Below the pieces are notes generated by a model. That model did not search any database, was not told the DNA's origin, and was given only the letters and a program-made list of their open reading frames with translations. Made by a program: the position numbers and the translations under genes. A stretch of 64,000 bases of DNA from an uncultured Gammaproteobacteria bacterium (GTDB lineage Bacteria; Pseudomonadota; Gammaproteobacteria; Pseudomonadales; Pseudohongiellaceae). Shown one piece after another: positions 40,958 through 49,761 of this stretch. The stretch covers positions 148,612-212,611 of the forward strand of contig CAJXUA010000004.1 in NCBI GenBank assembly GCA_913060695.1, written 5' to 3'. How positions within the stretch are numbered: position 1 is the stretch's first letter; each line of letters opens with the position of its first letter.

Positions 40958-41908
40958 ATGAAGACAGTGCATGTAGCCGTCGGTGTTGTGATCGATGAGG
41001 CGCGCCGCGTGCTTGTATCTCTACGCGACGCGCAGGCGCATCAAGGCGGCCTGTGGGAGTTTCCCGGCGGTAAATGCGAGCCGGGAGAAACCATAGAAGA
41101 AGCGTTGCGAAGAGAGTTGGACGAAGAGTTGGGCATCCAAGTACTAAGCGATGCACCACTATGCAAAATAGAACACGATTACGGCGACAAACGAGTCTTG
41201 CTCGAAGTGCGACGAGTGTTAAGTTTTGCGGGCGAAGCGCAGGGTAGAGAAGGACAGGCAGTACGCTGGGCCGCGCTTAGCAGTCTCGACCCCGCACAAT
41301 TTCCAGCGGCGAATCTCCCCATAATTCGTCGCATCCAGTTAGCAGAGCGCATCGCCATCACTGGCAGTGCTGCGAGTAACGCTGCTTTTACCGCGCAGTT
41401 GAAAAAACTAATTTCAAAACATCCTCCTCTAATTCAACTCCGGCAACGCGATCTTAGCGATGAGGACTTTCAGGCCCGTGTTCAAAGCGCGCTTGCTCTT
41501 TGTCGTGCGCACGCGATCCCTTTGACTATCAACACTGACCCGACACGCTTCGAAGCGCTTGGCGGGGATGCCCTGCATGTGAATAGTGCCGCGTTAAGAC
41601 AGCTCAAACATCGGCCAGTCTCTGCGCAGATGCAGTTCAGTGCGTCCTGTCACTGCGTCGAGGAGTTGCACATGGCTGCTGCATTGCAGGCAGACTATGT
41701 TCTGCTCTCTCCAGTTGCCTCGACCACGAGCCACCCCGAGCAAAGTCCAATGGGATGGGAGCGTTTGGCACAGTTCACTAGTGCGGTTGATCTGCCGATA
41801 TATGCTTTAGGGGGAATGACTGTGGACGATATCCCAATAGCATTCGCACACGGGGCTGTTGGCATAGCGGCCATCTCCGCATTTTGGGATAGCTCTAGCG
41901 GCGAGTAA
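40958..41908 (+). CDS. Nudix (MutT-type) hydrolase fused to a thiamine-phosphate-synthase-like domain
   Basis: This two-domain protein is about 316 residues from the ATG at 40958. The N-terminal MutT domain (about 1-130) has a complete Nudix box, with GGKCEPGETIEEALRRELDEELGI matching G-x5-E-x7-REUxEExGU, and so probably removes 8-oxo-dGTP. The C-terminal domain (about 140-315) resembles ThiE/TenI (LIQLRQRDLS, YVLLSPVAST, YALGGM). Several synthase substrate residues are not recognisable, so thiamine phosphate synthase activity is doubtful. Fusions of this type occur near argJ-secA in gammaproteobacteria. Confidence 0.92.
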   Translation: MKTVHVAVGVVIDEARRVLVSLRDAQAHQGGLWEFPGGKCEPGETIEEALRRELDEELGIQVLSDAPLCKIEHDYGDKRVLLEVRRVLSFAGEAQGREGQAVRWAALSSLDPAQFPAANLPIIRRIQLAERIAITGSAASNAAFTAQLKKLISKHPPLIQLRQRDLSDEDFQARVQSALALCRAHAIPLTINTDPTRFEALGGDALHVNSAALRQLKHRPVSAQMQFSASCHCVEELHMAAALQADYVLLSPVASTTSHPEQSPMGWERLAQFTSAVDLPIYALGGMTVDDIPIAFAHGAVGIAAISAFWDSSSGE

Positions 41909-42067
41909 ATTCTAGTGAAAGTGCTACTATCAAGAGGAACTTAGCTTGAAGAGTGTGACTTGAATCACCGCTTCACTAGGTAATGGCTTGATTTTATTGG
42001 AGTTAAGCGCATAATTTCAAGAAATCGCAGCGCAGTATAAAAACAGCTTCCAGTAAGGACCATCGAC

Positions 42068-44080
42068 ATGTCATTAGGCGTTAAGAAAGCCAGCGCAGTT
42101 CTCGCGCTTCTCACATGGATGGGCGGCGGAATTGTTTTCGCGGACCAAGCCGTGTTGGTGCAGGAAGCCGTACTGGTAGAGTCTAATCCTAATCCCGACA
42201 CGCCCGCGACTAGCGCTAGCTATATGACCGGCGATGGTTGGGCCGTAACAAGTCCAACTTATATCGACTCCGCGGTCATGATTTTCGATTTCGGCGCAGC
42301 TAAGAGCGTGAGTCAGGCTGTGCTTAGCCTGCCACTGGAGGCGCTCTATCCGCGCAGTGGGCAAGCGCCAATGCAGGTCTATGCCTTCGCCGATAACGGC
42401 AGTATAGAGTTGTCTGACTATAAAGCCGGCGGTTCGTTACCTACGGCTGAATTCGATGCCGTTGCGTCCTCCGCAGGAAACCCATCAGCAACACTCACGC
42501 TCGACGTCACGGGTGCGGTAAACGCGATTCTGCCCAACAGTCGTTTCGTGGGCATTCGTGTGCATAGTGCTGCGGTACCGGCAGACGTGAGCGCCGGCTT
42601 TCCCGTATGGACAGGGGTGAAGTTTCGACCTTTGTATAGCATGGATTACTCCACCGGCACGCCACCAGCTTTGCCTGCCGACCGGCCGCGTTTCGACGGC
42701 TACACACTCTCTGTTCCAGGGCTTAGTGCCCCCGGAGTGGGGGCGTACAACGTGGACTTGGCGTTAGTTGACCCTAATAGCTTGGAGTTCGAGCTTGCTG
42801 CAGCGACTGATATTACGCCTCCCGGCAGTATCAGTGGCTCGGGTCTAAGTGGCATGCAGCTGCTCAATTGCAGCGCGTTCACCGCGCCGCCCGGCTCGAA
42901 GACTTTAGCCCCTGGCGCACCCTCGTTCAATACCACTACCGGCATACTCGATATCCCGGCGATGCTCTATGGGGGCAAAGAATATCGCGTGCAGATGCAA
43001 TTGCTTGCGGCGACCAACCCAATGCGATTTCGTTTGCTCTCCGCCACCGACGTGGTTCCCGGCAGCACTAATTCCGTGGAGAGTATCACTCAGTTTGGTG
43101 GAAGCCTCGTCACACAGCCCACGCAGGATTTTATCCCGCTTTGTCACGGTTGGGTTTTGATTGGCGACACCAAGAACAATAGTCTGGTCGAGCGCAATGT
43201 AATCTCGGGTGAGACAGGCGCTGTCTACAAATTCAACACAATCCCAGATCAGATGGAGCTGGATAGCAACTCCGGCACGGTATTCCTTTCAACCCACCCA
43301 GAATCCCAGCGCATGTATCAGCTGGATATTCCCAGTGGCGCCTTCACTTATCATCGCTTGAGTGAGGGGGGGCGTAGTTTTATTCCTCGAGATTTCGCCA
43401 TTGGGGAAGACGGCAATGTATTCGCATTACTCTTCGACCCAGTCTATGAGCTCGAAGAGGATGGTCCAGCAGAAGAAGGTTTATGGATGGGGATATTCAA
43501 TAAGGATGGCGACCCTACAAGAGCGGCTATACCCTTACTTGGGCCCGTCCGCATCGAGTATGACGCGACTAAGAAGCATGTGTTCCTGACCACCGAATCG
43601 AATCTGGTAACCTTCGACTTCAACCCTAATGACCAGAGCATAACGTTCGTGCCAGGCACGGATATCGCAGTAGGCAGTGGTTGTACAGATTTCAGTATTT
43701 CCCCCGATGGCGAGCGCCTTGCCTATTCCTGCCCTAATGGCAATGAGTTGACGCCACATACCAGCATCGTGGACATCGATCCGCGCGACTACTACAACAC
43801 CGACGGGGAGTGGTTTCTAGAGGGTACTCCAATTAGTGCCATTTTCGATACTTCCGGCAAGACTCTGATTGCGACGGACAACGAGAAACTGTATTTCTTC
43901 GATGTTGAGACCCATCTGCTCTTGGATAGTTATCCGCTCGGTGTGGAGGCGGGTGAGACAGTCAGTAAAATACGTCTGTCGATGGATGGCGAATTTGTCA
44001 TGCTCTTGATGAATGCGGAACTCAATGCCAGCGCGGGCAAAGTCTATTGGTTGCCACTACCGAAATATTCGCCCTTATAA
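42068..44080 (+). CDS. Secreted protein with C-terminal beta-propeller, function unknown
   Basis: I do not recognise this 670-residue protein. A signal peptide (about 1-25, ending GGGIVFA) leads to a beta-rich domain (about 30-195) resembling DNRLRE-type carbohydrate-binding modules. Next come two related segments, YNVDLALVDPNSLEFELAAATDI (first part near 249) and YRVQMQLLAATNPMRFRLLSATD (near 309), which suggest an internal duplication. Residues from about 360 to 665 are a WD/YVTN-like beta-propeller with repeated motifs such as DFSISPDGERLAYS and FDTSGKTLIATDNEKLYFFD. No membrane anchor or sorting signal is seen. It stands alone between the Nudix gene and convergent yacG. Confidence 0.8.
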   Translation: MSLGVKKASAVLALLTWMGGGIVFADQAVLVQEAVLVESNPNPDTPATSASYMTGDGWAVTSPTYIDSAVMIFDFGAAKSVSQAVLSLPLEALYPRSGQAPMQVYAFADNGSIELSDYKAGGSLPTAEFDAVASSAGNPSATLTLDVTGAVNAILPNSRFVGIRVHSAAVPADVSAGFPVWTGVKFRPLYSMDYSTGTPPALPADRPRFDGYTLSVPGLSAPGVGAYNVDLALVDPNSLEFELAAATDITPPGSISGSGLSGMQLLNCSAFTAPPGSKTLAPGAPSFNTTTGILDIPAMLYGGKEYRVQMQLLAATNPMRFRLLSATDVVPGSTNSVESITQFGGSLVTQPTQDFIPLCHGWVLIGDTKNNSLVERNVISGETGAVYKFNTIPDQMELDSNSGTVFLSTHPESQRMYQLDIPSGAFTYHRLSEGGRSFIPRDFAIGEDGNVFALLFDPVYELEEDGPAEEGLWMGIFNKDGDPTRAAIPLLGPVRIEYDATKKHVFLTTESNLVTFDFNPNDQSITFVPGTDIAVGSGCTDFSISPDGERLAYSCPNGNELTPHTSIVDIDPRDYYNTDGEWFLEGTPISAIFDTSGKTLIATDNEKLYFFDVETHLLLDSYPLGVEAGETVSKIRLSMDGEFVMLLMNAELNASAGKVYWLPLPKYSPL

Positions 44081-44087
44081 TGAGGCC

Positions 44088-44282
44088 TCAGTAAGGGTTC
44101 TCATCGTCTTCTTCTGGGAGGATAACCGGATCTCCAGCAATGGCATTGCGCTCACTGGCCCAATCGCCGAAGTCGATCAGCTTGCAGCGCTCAGAACAGA
44201 ACGGACGATAGGGGCTTTGTTCGTTCCAAGCGACTATCTCTTTGCAGGTAGGGCAGTTCACTTTTAGATTGCGTTGCGTCAT
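44088..44282 (-). CDS. yacG: DNA gyrase inhibitor YacG
   Basis: This is a 64-residue zinc-binding protein of the YacG family, which in E. coli binds GyrB and inhibits gyrase. The zinc-binding cysteines are visible as CPTCKE and FCSERCK, followed by the conserved [10 protein letters not shown] and a short acidic tail. It overlaps coaE by four bases at the end of the pilBCD-coaE-yacG unit. Confidence 0.95.
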   Translation of the reverse strand: MTQRNLKVNCPTCKEIVAWNEQSPYRPFCSERCKLIDFGDWASERNAIAGDPVILPEEDDENPY

Positions 44283-44926
44283 GATTTATCGTTACTTTTC
44301 TGTGCTTTAGTAAAACCGGCAAGTGTTAAAAACTGTTGGTGCATTTTCTCCACTGCCTCCTCTAGTTCAAGCAAAGTGCCGTCATTGTCGATAATAAAAT
44401 CGGCCTTTGCCTTGCGCTTAGCGCGCGGCCACTGGCTGGCGATAATGGCGCCGACTGCAGTGGCATCGATGTTGTCGCGTTGTTGCGTGCGCTCAATCTG
44501 CAGCGCTTCGCTAGCGTCGATCAACAATACCTTATCGACCAGCAAATTCTGTCCAGTCTCCAAGAGCAGGGGAGAGGATAACACGCTGTAGGGTGACTCA
44601 CTGAGTTCTAGTTGACGGACGATTTCAGTGCGGATTAGTGGATGCAGAAGACTTTCTAGCCACTTGCGCTCGCTCTCATCCTGAAAGACTTTGGCACGTA
44701 GCGCTGCGCGGTCGAGCGTGCCGTCGGGCTGTAAAATTGTGTGACCGAAATGTTCTGCAATTAGGCTCAGGGCCTGAGTATCTGGCTCTACTACCAAGCG
44801 CGCGATCACATCGGCGTCGACCACTGCAACGCTTCGCGCCTCGAGCATCTTGGTTACGGCGCTCTTACCGCTACCTATCCCCCCAGTGACGCCAATTCGC
44901 AGGGCCTTGCTCTTCGTAATGGACAC
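44279..44926 (-). CDS. coaE: Dephospho-CoA kinase
   Basis: CoaE phosphorylates dephospho-CoA in the last step of coenzyme A synthesis. The product is 215 residues. The P-loop is [13 protein letters not shown] (about 13-25), followed by VVDADVIAR and the lid region with HPLIR. Its start is one base from the pilD stop. The coaE-yacG pair downstream of pilD is common in pseudomonads and relatives. Confidence 0.97.
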   Translation of the reverse strand: MSITKSKALRIGVTGGIGSGKSAVTKMLEARSVAVVDADVIARLVVEPDTQALSLIAEHFGHTILQPDGTLDRAALRAKVFQDESERKWLESLLHPLIRTEIVRQLELSESPYSVLSSPLLLETGQNLLVDKVLLIDASEALQIERTQQRDNIDATAVGAIIASQWPRAKRKAKADFIIDNDGTLLELEEAVEKMHQQFLTLAGFTKAQKSNDKS

Positions 44927-44927
44927 C

Positions 44928-45827
44928 TCATGGCACCATCGTGTTGATATAGAGGGTCATGAACTGCTCGCCCCAGAGAAGTGCGATGAAACCAGCGCCG
45001 GCTAGATAGGGCCCGAATGGTATGGGGATATTGCGATCGCGACCAAGGAATAGGAGTAAGGCGATGCCCACTACTGCGCCAACGAGGCTCGAGAGAATGA
45101 CTATCAAAAGTAGCGACTGATAGCCCATCCACGCGCCTAATGCGGCGAGCAATTTGAAGTCGCCATAGCCCATGCCTTCCTTTCCGGTGAGTAACTTGAA
45201 GATCCAGTAGATCGACCAGAGGGAGAGGTAACCGAGTATGGCGCCAAGTACCGCGTCGCGCGGGCCGACGGCGGATTCGGGGAGTAAAGTGTTAACTGCA
45301 AGGCCTAGCCAGAGTAGGGGTAGCGTTATATTGTCGGGGAGCAATTGATGGTCGAAGTCTATCATCGTCAGCGCGACAAGCGACCAAGTAAGAACGAGCA
45401 AAGCCAATGTAAGCCACGTGGCTCCAAACTGCCAAGCGACGAGTCCAGACAAAACGCCTGTTACGGCTTCGATTAAAGGGTATCGCAGCGAGATACTAGC
45501 CTTGCACTTTGCGCATTTTCCGCGCAACAGCACATAGCTGACGATAGGGATGTTCTGCCATGCGCGCACGGGGGCGTTGCATTGCGGGCAATGGGAGTCT
45601 GGCTTAACGAGATTGAAGACCTTGTGCTGCGGCGCCGTGCCGGCATCGCTAGTGGTCTTCTCATCGATCTCTAAGAATTCACAGCACTGCTGTCGCCATT
45701 CGCGCTGCAGCATCACGGGGATTCGATAGATCACCACATTGAGGAAGCTGCCCACTAAAAGGCCAAGTGCTATGGAGAGAACAACGAGTACCGTTGCATT
45801 GCTTTGCAATAAATCTATCAGTGTCAT
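44928..45827 (-). CDS. pilD: Type IV prepilin peptidase PilD
   Basis: PilD cleaves prepilin leader peptides and N-methylates the new N-terminus at the inner membrane; it would process both pilins in this window. The product is 299 residues. The N-terminal zinc module has CPQC and CAKC, 27 residues apart. The two catalytic aspartates lie in MIDFDHQLLPD and GYGDFKLL (GxGD type). About eight membrane segments are visible. The order is pilB-pilC-pilD on the minus strand. Confidence 0.97.
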   Translation of the reverse strand: MTLIDLLQSNATVLVVLSIALGLLVGSFLNVVIYRIPVMLQREWRQQCCEFLEIDEKTTSDAGTAPQHKVFNLVKPDSHCPQCNAPVRAWQNIPIVSYVLLRGKCAKCKASISLRYPLIEAVTGVLSGLVAWQFGATWLTLALLVLTWSLVALTMIDFDHQLLPDNITLPLLWLGLAVNTLLPESAVGPRDAVLGAILGYLSLWSIYWIFKLLTGKEGMGYGDFKLLAALGAWMGYQSLLLIVILSSLVGAVVGIALLLFLGRDRNIPIPFGPYLAGAGFIALLWGEQFMTLYINTMVP

Positions 45828-45834
45828 CGTGGGC

Positions 45835-47058
45835 CTATACTACTTGTCCGAGCTGGAAAATTGGCAGATACATCGCAATCATCAAACCGCCAATCAAGGT
45901 GCCAAGCACCGACATGATGATAGGTTCCATAAGGGAGGTCAGGCCGTCCACTGCGTTGTCGACTTCGGCCTCGTAATAGGTGGCGCATTTATCTAGCATT
46001 GCATCGAGCGCACCGGACTCCTCGCCAATGCCCACCATCTGATTAATCATGACGGGGAATAGGTTTGTAGTTCGAATGGCGAAATTCAATTGCTGACCTG
46101 CACTAACGTCGTCTCTAATTCTGCGGGTAGCAGAGGAGTACACGATGTTGCCAGTGGCGCCGGCCACGGATTCGAGTGCGTCGACCAATGGTACCCCAGC
46201 AGCGAAGGTTGTCGAAAGGGTACGCGTGAATCGGGCGTAACAGGATTTCTCAACAATAGGGCCTATGATCGGTAGTTTCAGTGCGAGCCTGTCGATGAAG
46301 TCTGCGAAAGCCTTAGAGCGAATGCGCGCCTCCTTGAAACAATAGCCGGCGATGCCTAGGCCTATTAGCACTTTCCACCAATGTGCAATCGCAATGTCGG
46401 ATAGGCCGAGCACGAATAAGGTGAATGCGGGTAGGTCTGCACCGAAACTCGAGAAGGTCTCCGCGAACTGTGGAACCACTTTTACCAATAGGATGCCCGT
46501 TACGATAAGAGCAACCACGACCACAGCGATAGGGTAGTTCATGGCTTTCTTGATCTTCGATTTCAGAGCCTCTGTTTTTTCTTTATAGGTGGCAACGCGG
46601 TCAAGCATCGTTTCCAAGGCACCGGATTGTTCGCCGGACTCCACGAGGTTGCAGAATAGCTCGTCGAAGTAGCGTGGATGTTTGCGAATTGAGTCTGCGA
46701 AGTTGTTGCCGGCGGCCACGTCGTCGCGCACATTGCGCACTAGCGCGGCCATAGAAGGATTCTCTAGGCTATCGCCAACTATTTCGAAGGACTGCACTAA
46801 GGGAATGCCGGCTTTCATCATAGTGGCGAGCTGGCGACTAAAGATCGCGATGTCGTTTGGGGTAATCTTCTGCTTCTTGGGACCGAATAGGTCTTTAGGC
46901 TTGCGCTTAACCCTAGTGGCATTTACCCCCTGTTTGCGCAGCTGCGCTTTGACGAGCGCCTGGCTAGCACCGGGCATCTCACCCTTAGTCTTCTTGCCGT
47001 TCTTGTCAGTGCCTTGCCAGAGATAGATGGTCTGGTTGACGGTCGTGGGTGTTGCCAT
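45835..47058 (-). CDS. pilC: Type IV pilus inner-membrane platform protein PilC
   Basis: PilC is the polytopic platform that couples the PilB/PilT motors to pilin polymerisation. The product is 407 residues with two GspF/T2SSF domains: the first (about 70-195) contains FSRQLATMMKAGIPLVQSFEIV and the second (about 275-395) ARFTRTLSTTFAAGVPLVDAL. Three hydrophobic helices are visible. It lies 34 bp after pilB and 7 bp before pilD. Confidence 0.97.
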   Translation of the reverse strand: MATPTTVNQTIYLWQGTDKNGKKTKGEMPGASQALVKAQLRKQGVNATRVKRKPKDLFGPKKQKITPNDIAIFSRQLATMMKAGIPLVQSFEIVGDSLENPSMAALVRNVRDDVAAGNNFADSIRKHPRYFDELFCNLVESGEQSGALETMLDRVATYKEKTEALKSKIKKAMNYPIAVVVVALIVTGILLVKVVPQFAETFSSFGADLPAFTLFVLGLSDIAIAHWWKVLIGLGIAGYCFKEARIRSKAFADFIDRLALKLPIIGPIVEKSCYARFTRTLSTTFAAGVPLVDALESVAGATGNIVYSSATRRIRDDVSAGQQLNFAIRTTNLFPVMINQMVGIGEESGALDAMLDKCATYYEAEVDNAVDGLTSLMEPIIMSVLGTLIGGLMIAMYLPIFQLGQVV

Positions 47059-47092
47059 GATGAGCCTCTTTAGCGATACCGTGACGGCGCAA

Positions 47093-48790
47093 TTAGATGA
47101 CGCGGTTGGCCTCTTCTAAGCTTGTTAAACCCTGCGCGACCTTTAATAGGGCAGATTGGCGCAAGTTGTTGAAGCCTTCTTTTCTTGCCTGATCGGCTAT
47201 CTCGATGGAGTTGCCATCTTGCATGATAATACGCGCGATGCCGTCTGTAACAGGAACTACTTCATAGATTCCCACACGGCCCTTATAACCTTGGGTGCAC
47301 GCATCGCAGCCGGCGGGGCCGAATAATGTCAGTGACTCGAGTTGATCAGCTTGGAATCCGGCCTCTAGTAGGGCGTTCTCTGGCAGCTTCATGGGCTGCT
47401 TACAGTAAGAGCAAAGTCTTCTGCATAGACGTTGGGCTATGATCAGCGAAACCGAAGTAGCGAGATTATAGGAAGGCACCCCCATGTTGCGCAGGCGGGT
47501 AAGTGTCTCGGGTGCGCTATTGGTATGCAGAGTCGATAGCACGAGGTGACCGGTCTGGGAGGCCTTGATGGCGATCTCGGCAGTCTCTAGATCGCGTATC
47601 TCTCCTACCATGATGATGTCTGGATCTTGACGTAGGAAGGAGCGCAGTGCGGTGGCGAAACTCAGGCCGATGCGGGCGTTCACGGCGACCTGATTGATCC
47701 CTTCGAGATTGATCTCTACCGGGTCTTCAGCTGTCGAGATATTCGTCTCCGGCGTGTTCAACAGGTTGAGGCCGGTGTAGAGCGACACAGTCTTGCCACT
47801 GCCCGTTGGGCCTGTCACCAGGATCATGCCTTGACTCTTCGCCAGACCTTGCATGAACAAGGCCTTCTGCTCTTCCTCGTAGCCTAGGGCGTCGATGCCC
47901 ATCTGCGCGCTGCTGGGGTCCAATATACGTAACACCAGTTTCTCGCCCCAAAGGGTAGGCAGTGTGTTCACGCGGAAGTCGATGTCACGGGTTCGTGAAA
48001 GCTTCATCTTGATGCGGCCATCCTGGGGGAGGCGGCGCTCGGAGATGTCCATCTGCGACATGATCTTGAGGCGTGAGGCGATGCGGGGCGCGAGATTGAT
48101 GGGAGGCCGTGCTACCTCCCGCAAGATGCCATCGGTGCGCAGTCGAATGCGATAGATCTTCTCGTAGGGCTCGAAGTGGATGTCGGAGGCGCCAGTGCGA
48201 ATGGCATCCAGCAGTATTTTATTGACGAAGCGCACGATCGGGGTCTCGTCGCTATTGTCGACCTCTGCCGTGTCTGCCTCTTTCTCCTGGATCTCGATGT
48301 TGAGACTATCTAGGTCGGCTACATCGAGCATATCGAGTAAGGCCGTGCCGCCTTCCATCTGGTCGATAAACTGGTCGATAGCGGGCGACAGCTTGGTCTC
48401 GTCGACGATTATGATGTCGGTGGACAGACCTGTGTGGAACTTGACCTCGTCGATGGCCGTTATATTGGTCGGATCGGAAACCGCAAGATAGAGGCGGTTG
48501 CCGCGCTTATATAGTGGTAGCACGCGATGTTTGCGCAGGAGTTTTGGGTCGACGAGTTCCTTGGGACAGAGGCCTAGATCGAAGGCGGATAGGTCGATCA
48601 GGGGGGCGCCAAACTCCGCTGAGGCGGCGATGGCGATGCGGTGCCCATCGGCAATATTGTTTTTCACCAAATGGGTGACGAAAGGAATCTTGTCGCGGCG
48701 TGCCGAACGGAGAGAATCTTCTGCCTGATCCTGTGACAAGATCCCGACGGATACGAGTCGCTTGGCAAGTCCACTAATGTTCTTCTGCAT
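47093..48790 (-). CDS. pilB: Type IV pilus extension ATPase PilB
   Basis: PilB powers pilus extension. The product is 565 residues. The N-terminal T2SSE domain (about 1-150) is followed by the motor domain with Walker A VTGPTGSGKTVSLY (about 325-338), the Asp box, Walker B IIMVGEIRDLETAEIA, a His box SLHTNSAPET-type segment and the tetracysteine zinc motif (CRRLCSYC and CDACTQGYKGR). It starts the pilBCD unit, divergent from the pilin genes. Confidence 0.98.
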   Translation of the reverse strand: MQKNISGLAKRLVSVGILSQDQAEDSLRSARRDKIPFVTHLVKNNIADGHRIAIAASAEFGAPLIDLSAFDLGLCPKELVDPKLLRKHRVLPLYKRGNRLYLAVSDPTNITAIDEVKFHTGLSTDIIIVDETKLSPAIDQFIDQMEGGTALLDMLDVADLDSLNIEIQEKEADTAEVDNSDETPIVRFVNKILLDAIRTGASDIHFEPYEKIYRIRLRTDGILREVARPPINLAPRIASRLKIMSQMDISERRLPQDGRIKMKLSRTRDIDFRVNTLPTLWGEKLVLRILDPSSAQMGIDALGYEEEQKALFMQGLAKSQGMILVTGPTGSGKTVSLYTGLNLLNTPETNISTAEDPVEINLEGINQVAVNARIGLSFATALRSFLRQDPDIIMVGEIRDLETAEIAIKASQTGHLVLSTLHTNSAPETLTRLRNMGVPSYNLATSVSLIIAQRLCRRLCSYCKQPMKLPENALLEAGFQADQLESLTLFGPAGCDACTQGYKGRVGIYEVVPVTDGIARIIMQDGNSIEIADQARKEGFNNLRQSALLKVAQGLTSLEEANRVI

Positions 48791-48950
48791 ATCTCGCTGC
48801 TATCTATCGTTCAAGGGTGGGGCCACGGGGTCGTTCATGGACTTTAAGTATAGAGCATCGACAATCGCTTCAACAGCGAGTTTACAAGCGCCTCAACGCG
48901 TTCTGGGCTCTATTAGTTGCGCATAAATTGGATATTGAGGCCCCCAAAAT

Positions 48951-48996
48951 GGACAGTTATGTCAGTAATTGACTGTGACTGACAAAAATTGTCAGT
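48951..48996. repeat. Cluster of TGTCAGT repeats upstream of pilA
   Basis: TGTCAGT occurs at 48960-48966 and 48990-48996, inverted (ACTGACA) at 48978-48984, with related GGACAGT at 48951-48957 and TGACTGT at 48970-48976. Five half-sites in 46 bp about 120-170 bp upstream of the sigma-54-like element is the layout of an enhancer. In Pseudomonas aeruginosa PilR binds TGTC-containing repeats upstream of pilA, so PilR is the natural candidate. Confidence 0.6.
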
Positions 48997-49116
48997 CGTG
49001 AAGGCTGCCGTTTTGTGAGCGATTTAACAGTTCATTTTCCCCTCTTTTTCGGGAAAAAATAATTAATACATTAAAATCAATGAGATAGCTTGTATTTTTA
49101 ACTGCGCCGCAAAAGC

Positions 49117-49132
49117 TGGCACGGCATGTGAA
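49117..49132 (+). promoter_or_regulatory. Possible sigma-54 promoter of pilA
   Basis: A perfect -24 box TGGCAC (49117-49122) is followed after 5 bases by GTGAA (49128-49132) where TTGCA is expected, so the -12 GC reads GA. Spacing is right but the -12 is poor. Pilin genes of Pseudomonas type are RpoN/PilR-dependent, which supports the call by analogy. Confidence 0.35.
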
Positions 49133-49252
49133 GTAAAGCCTATAACCGTGTACGAATGAGGCGGCGATTTGAGAAAACCCAGATTCGACTCCAAAAGCTC
49201 GATAAGCGCGAAACTTAAAATTGATAAACCTTTAAACCCTAGGAGATACAAA

Positions 49253-49669
49253 ATGATCCAGTCTAAAAAAGTACAGCAAGGCTTCACCCTAATCGAATTG
49301 ATGATCGTTGTGGCGATTATCGGCATTCTCGCCGCAGTAGCGCTTCCTGCATACCAGACCTACACGCAACGCGCAGCGTTCTCCGAAGTAGTGTTGGCTA
49401 CTACTCCTTATAAGAGCGCGTTCGAAGTGGCAGCGCAAACCGGTCGCCTCGCGGCAATAGGCGACGCAGATGCGGGTACTAACGGAATCCCAGCAGCGGC
49501 TGGTGCAAACGGTAATGATCTGGCCTCAGTCGGAGTTACCGACGGTGTGATCACTGCAACCGGGGCAGCTTCTGTAGGCAGCTACACGTACATCCTGACT
49601 CCTAACGGCATTGTTGCACCAATTACTTGGACTACTGGCGGAACTTGCTTGGCAGCTGGTGTGTGCTAA
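49253..49669 (+). CDS. pilA: Type IV pilin (first of a tandem pair)
   Basis: This is a major-pilin-type protein of 139 residues. The ATG at 49253 has AGGAG 7 bases upstream; the frame is open further upstream without a pilin-like N-terminus. The class III prepilin leader ends KKVQQG, with cleavage before Phe11 and the conserved Glu at mature position 5 ([10 protein letters not shown]). The globular part is short and rich in Ala, Gly and Thr. The only cysteines, Cys133 and Cys139, form a very small C-terminal loop, with Cys as the last residue. It is divergent from pilB and followed by a second pilin gene. Confidence 0.95.
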   Translation: MIQSKKVQQGFTLIELMIVVAIIGILAAVALPAYQTYTQRAAFSEVVLATTPYKSAFEVAAQTGRLAAIGDADAGTNGIPAAAGANGNDLASVGVTDGVITATGAASVGSYTYILTPNGIVAPITWTTGGTCLAAGVC

Positions 49670-49680
49670 TTAGCAAATAA

Positions 49681-49709
49681 CTGCTACGGGGCTTAGGGCC
49701 CCGCAGCAG
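49681..49709 (+). other. Stable hairpin between the two pilin genes
   Basis: CTGCTACGGGGC (49681-49692) pairs with GCCCCGCAGCAG (49698-49709) with one mismatch around a 5-base loop. No T tract follows. It may partly terminate transcription or protect the first pilin mRNA from 3' decay, giving unequal expression of the pair. Confidence 0.65.
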
Positions 49710-49761
49710 GCTCTAAGGAGTTGTCGAATCGAAATAGCAAATATTTGATGGTGGACTGAGT

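Larger units (their letters stand above)
48791..49252. other. Intergenic control region between pilB and pilA
   Basis: This is the longest gene-free stretch, 462 bp. It holds a cluster of TGTCAG-type repeats (48951-48996), an A+T-rich stretch (about 49020-49110), a partial sigma-54-like element (49117-49132) and a strong pilA ribosome binding site (AGGAG at 49241). I support no gene here. Confidence 0.75.

Noticed and set aside
49716-49759. A short upstream frame (TTG at 49721 directly after AAGGAG, ending just before the second pilin start)
   Set aside because: There is no spacer between AAGGAG and TTG, so initiation is unlikely; the frame length is within chance.
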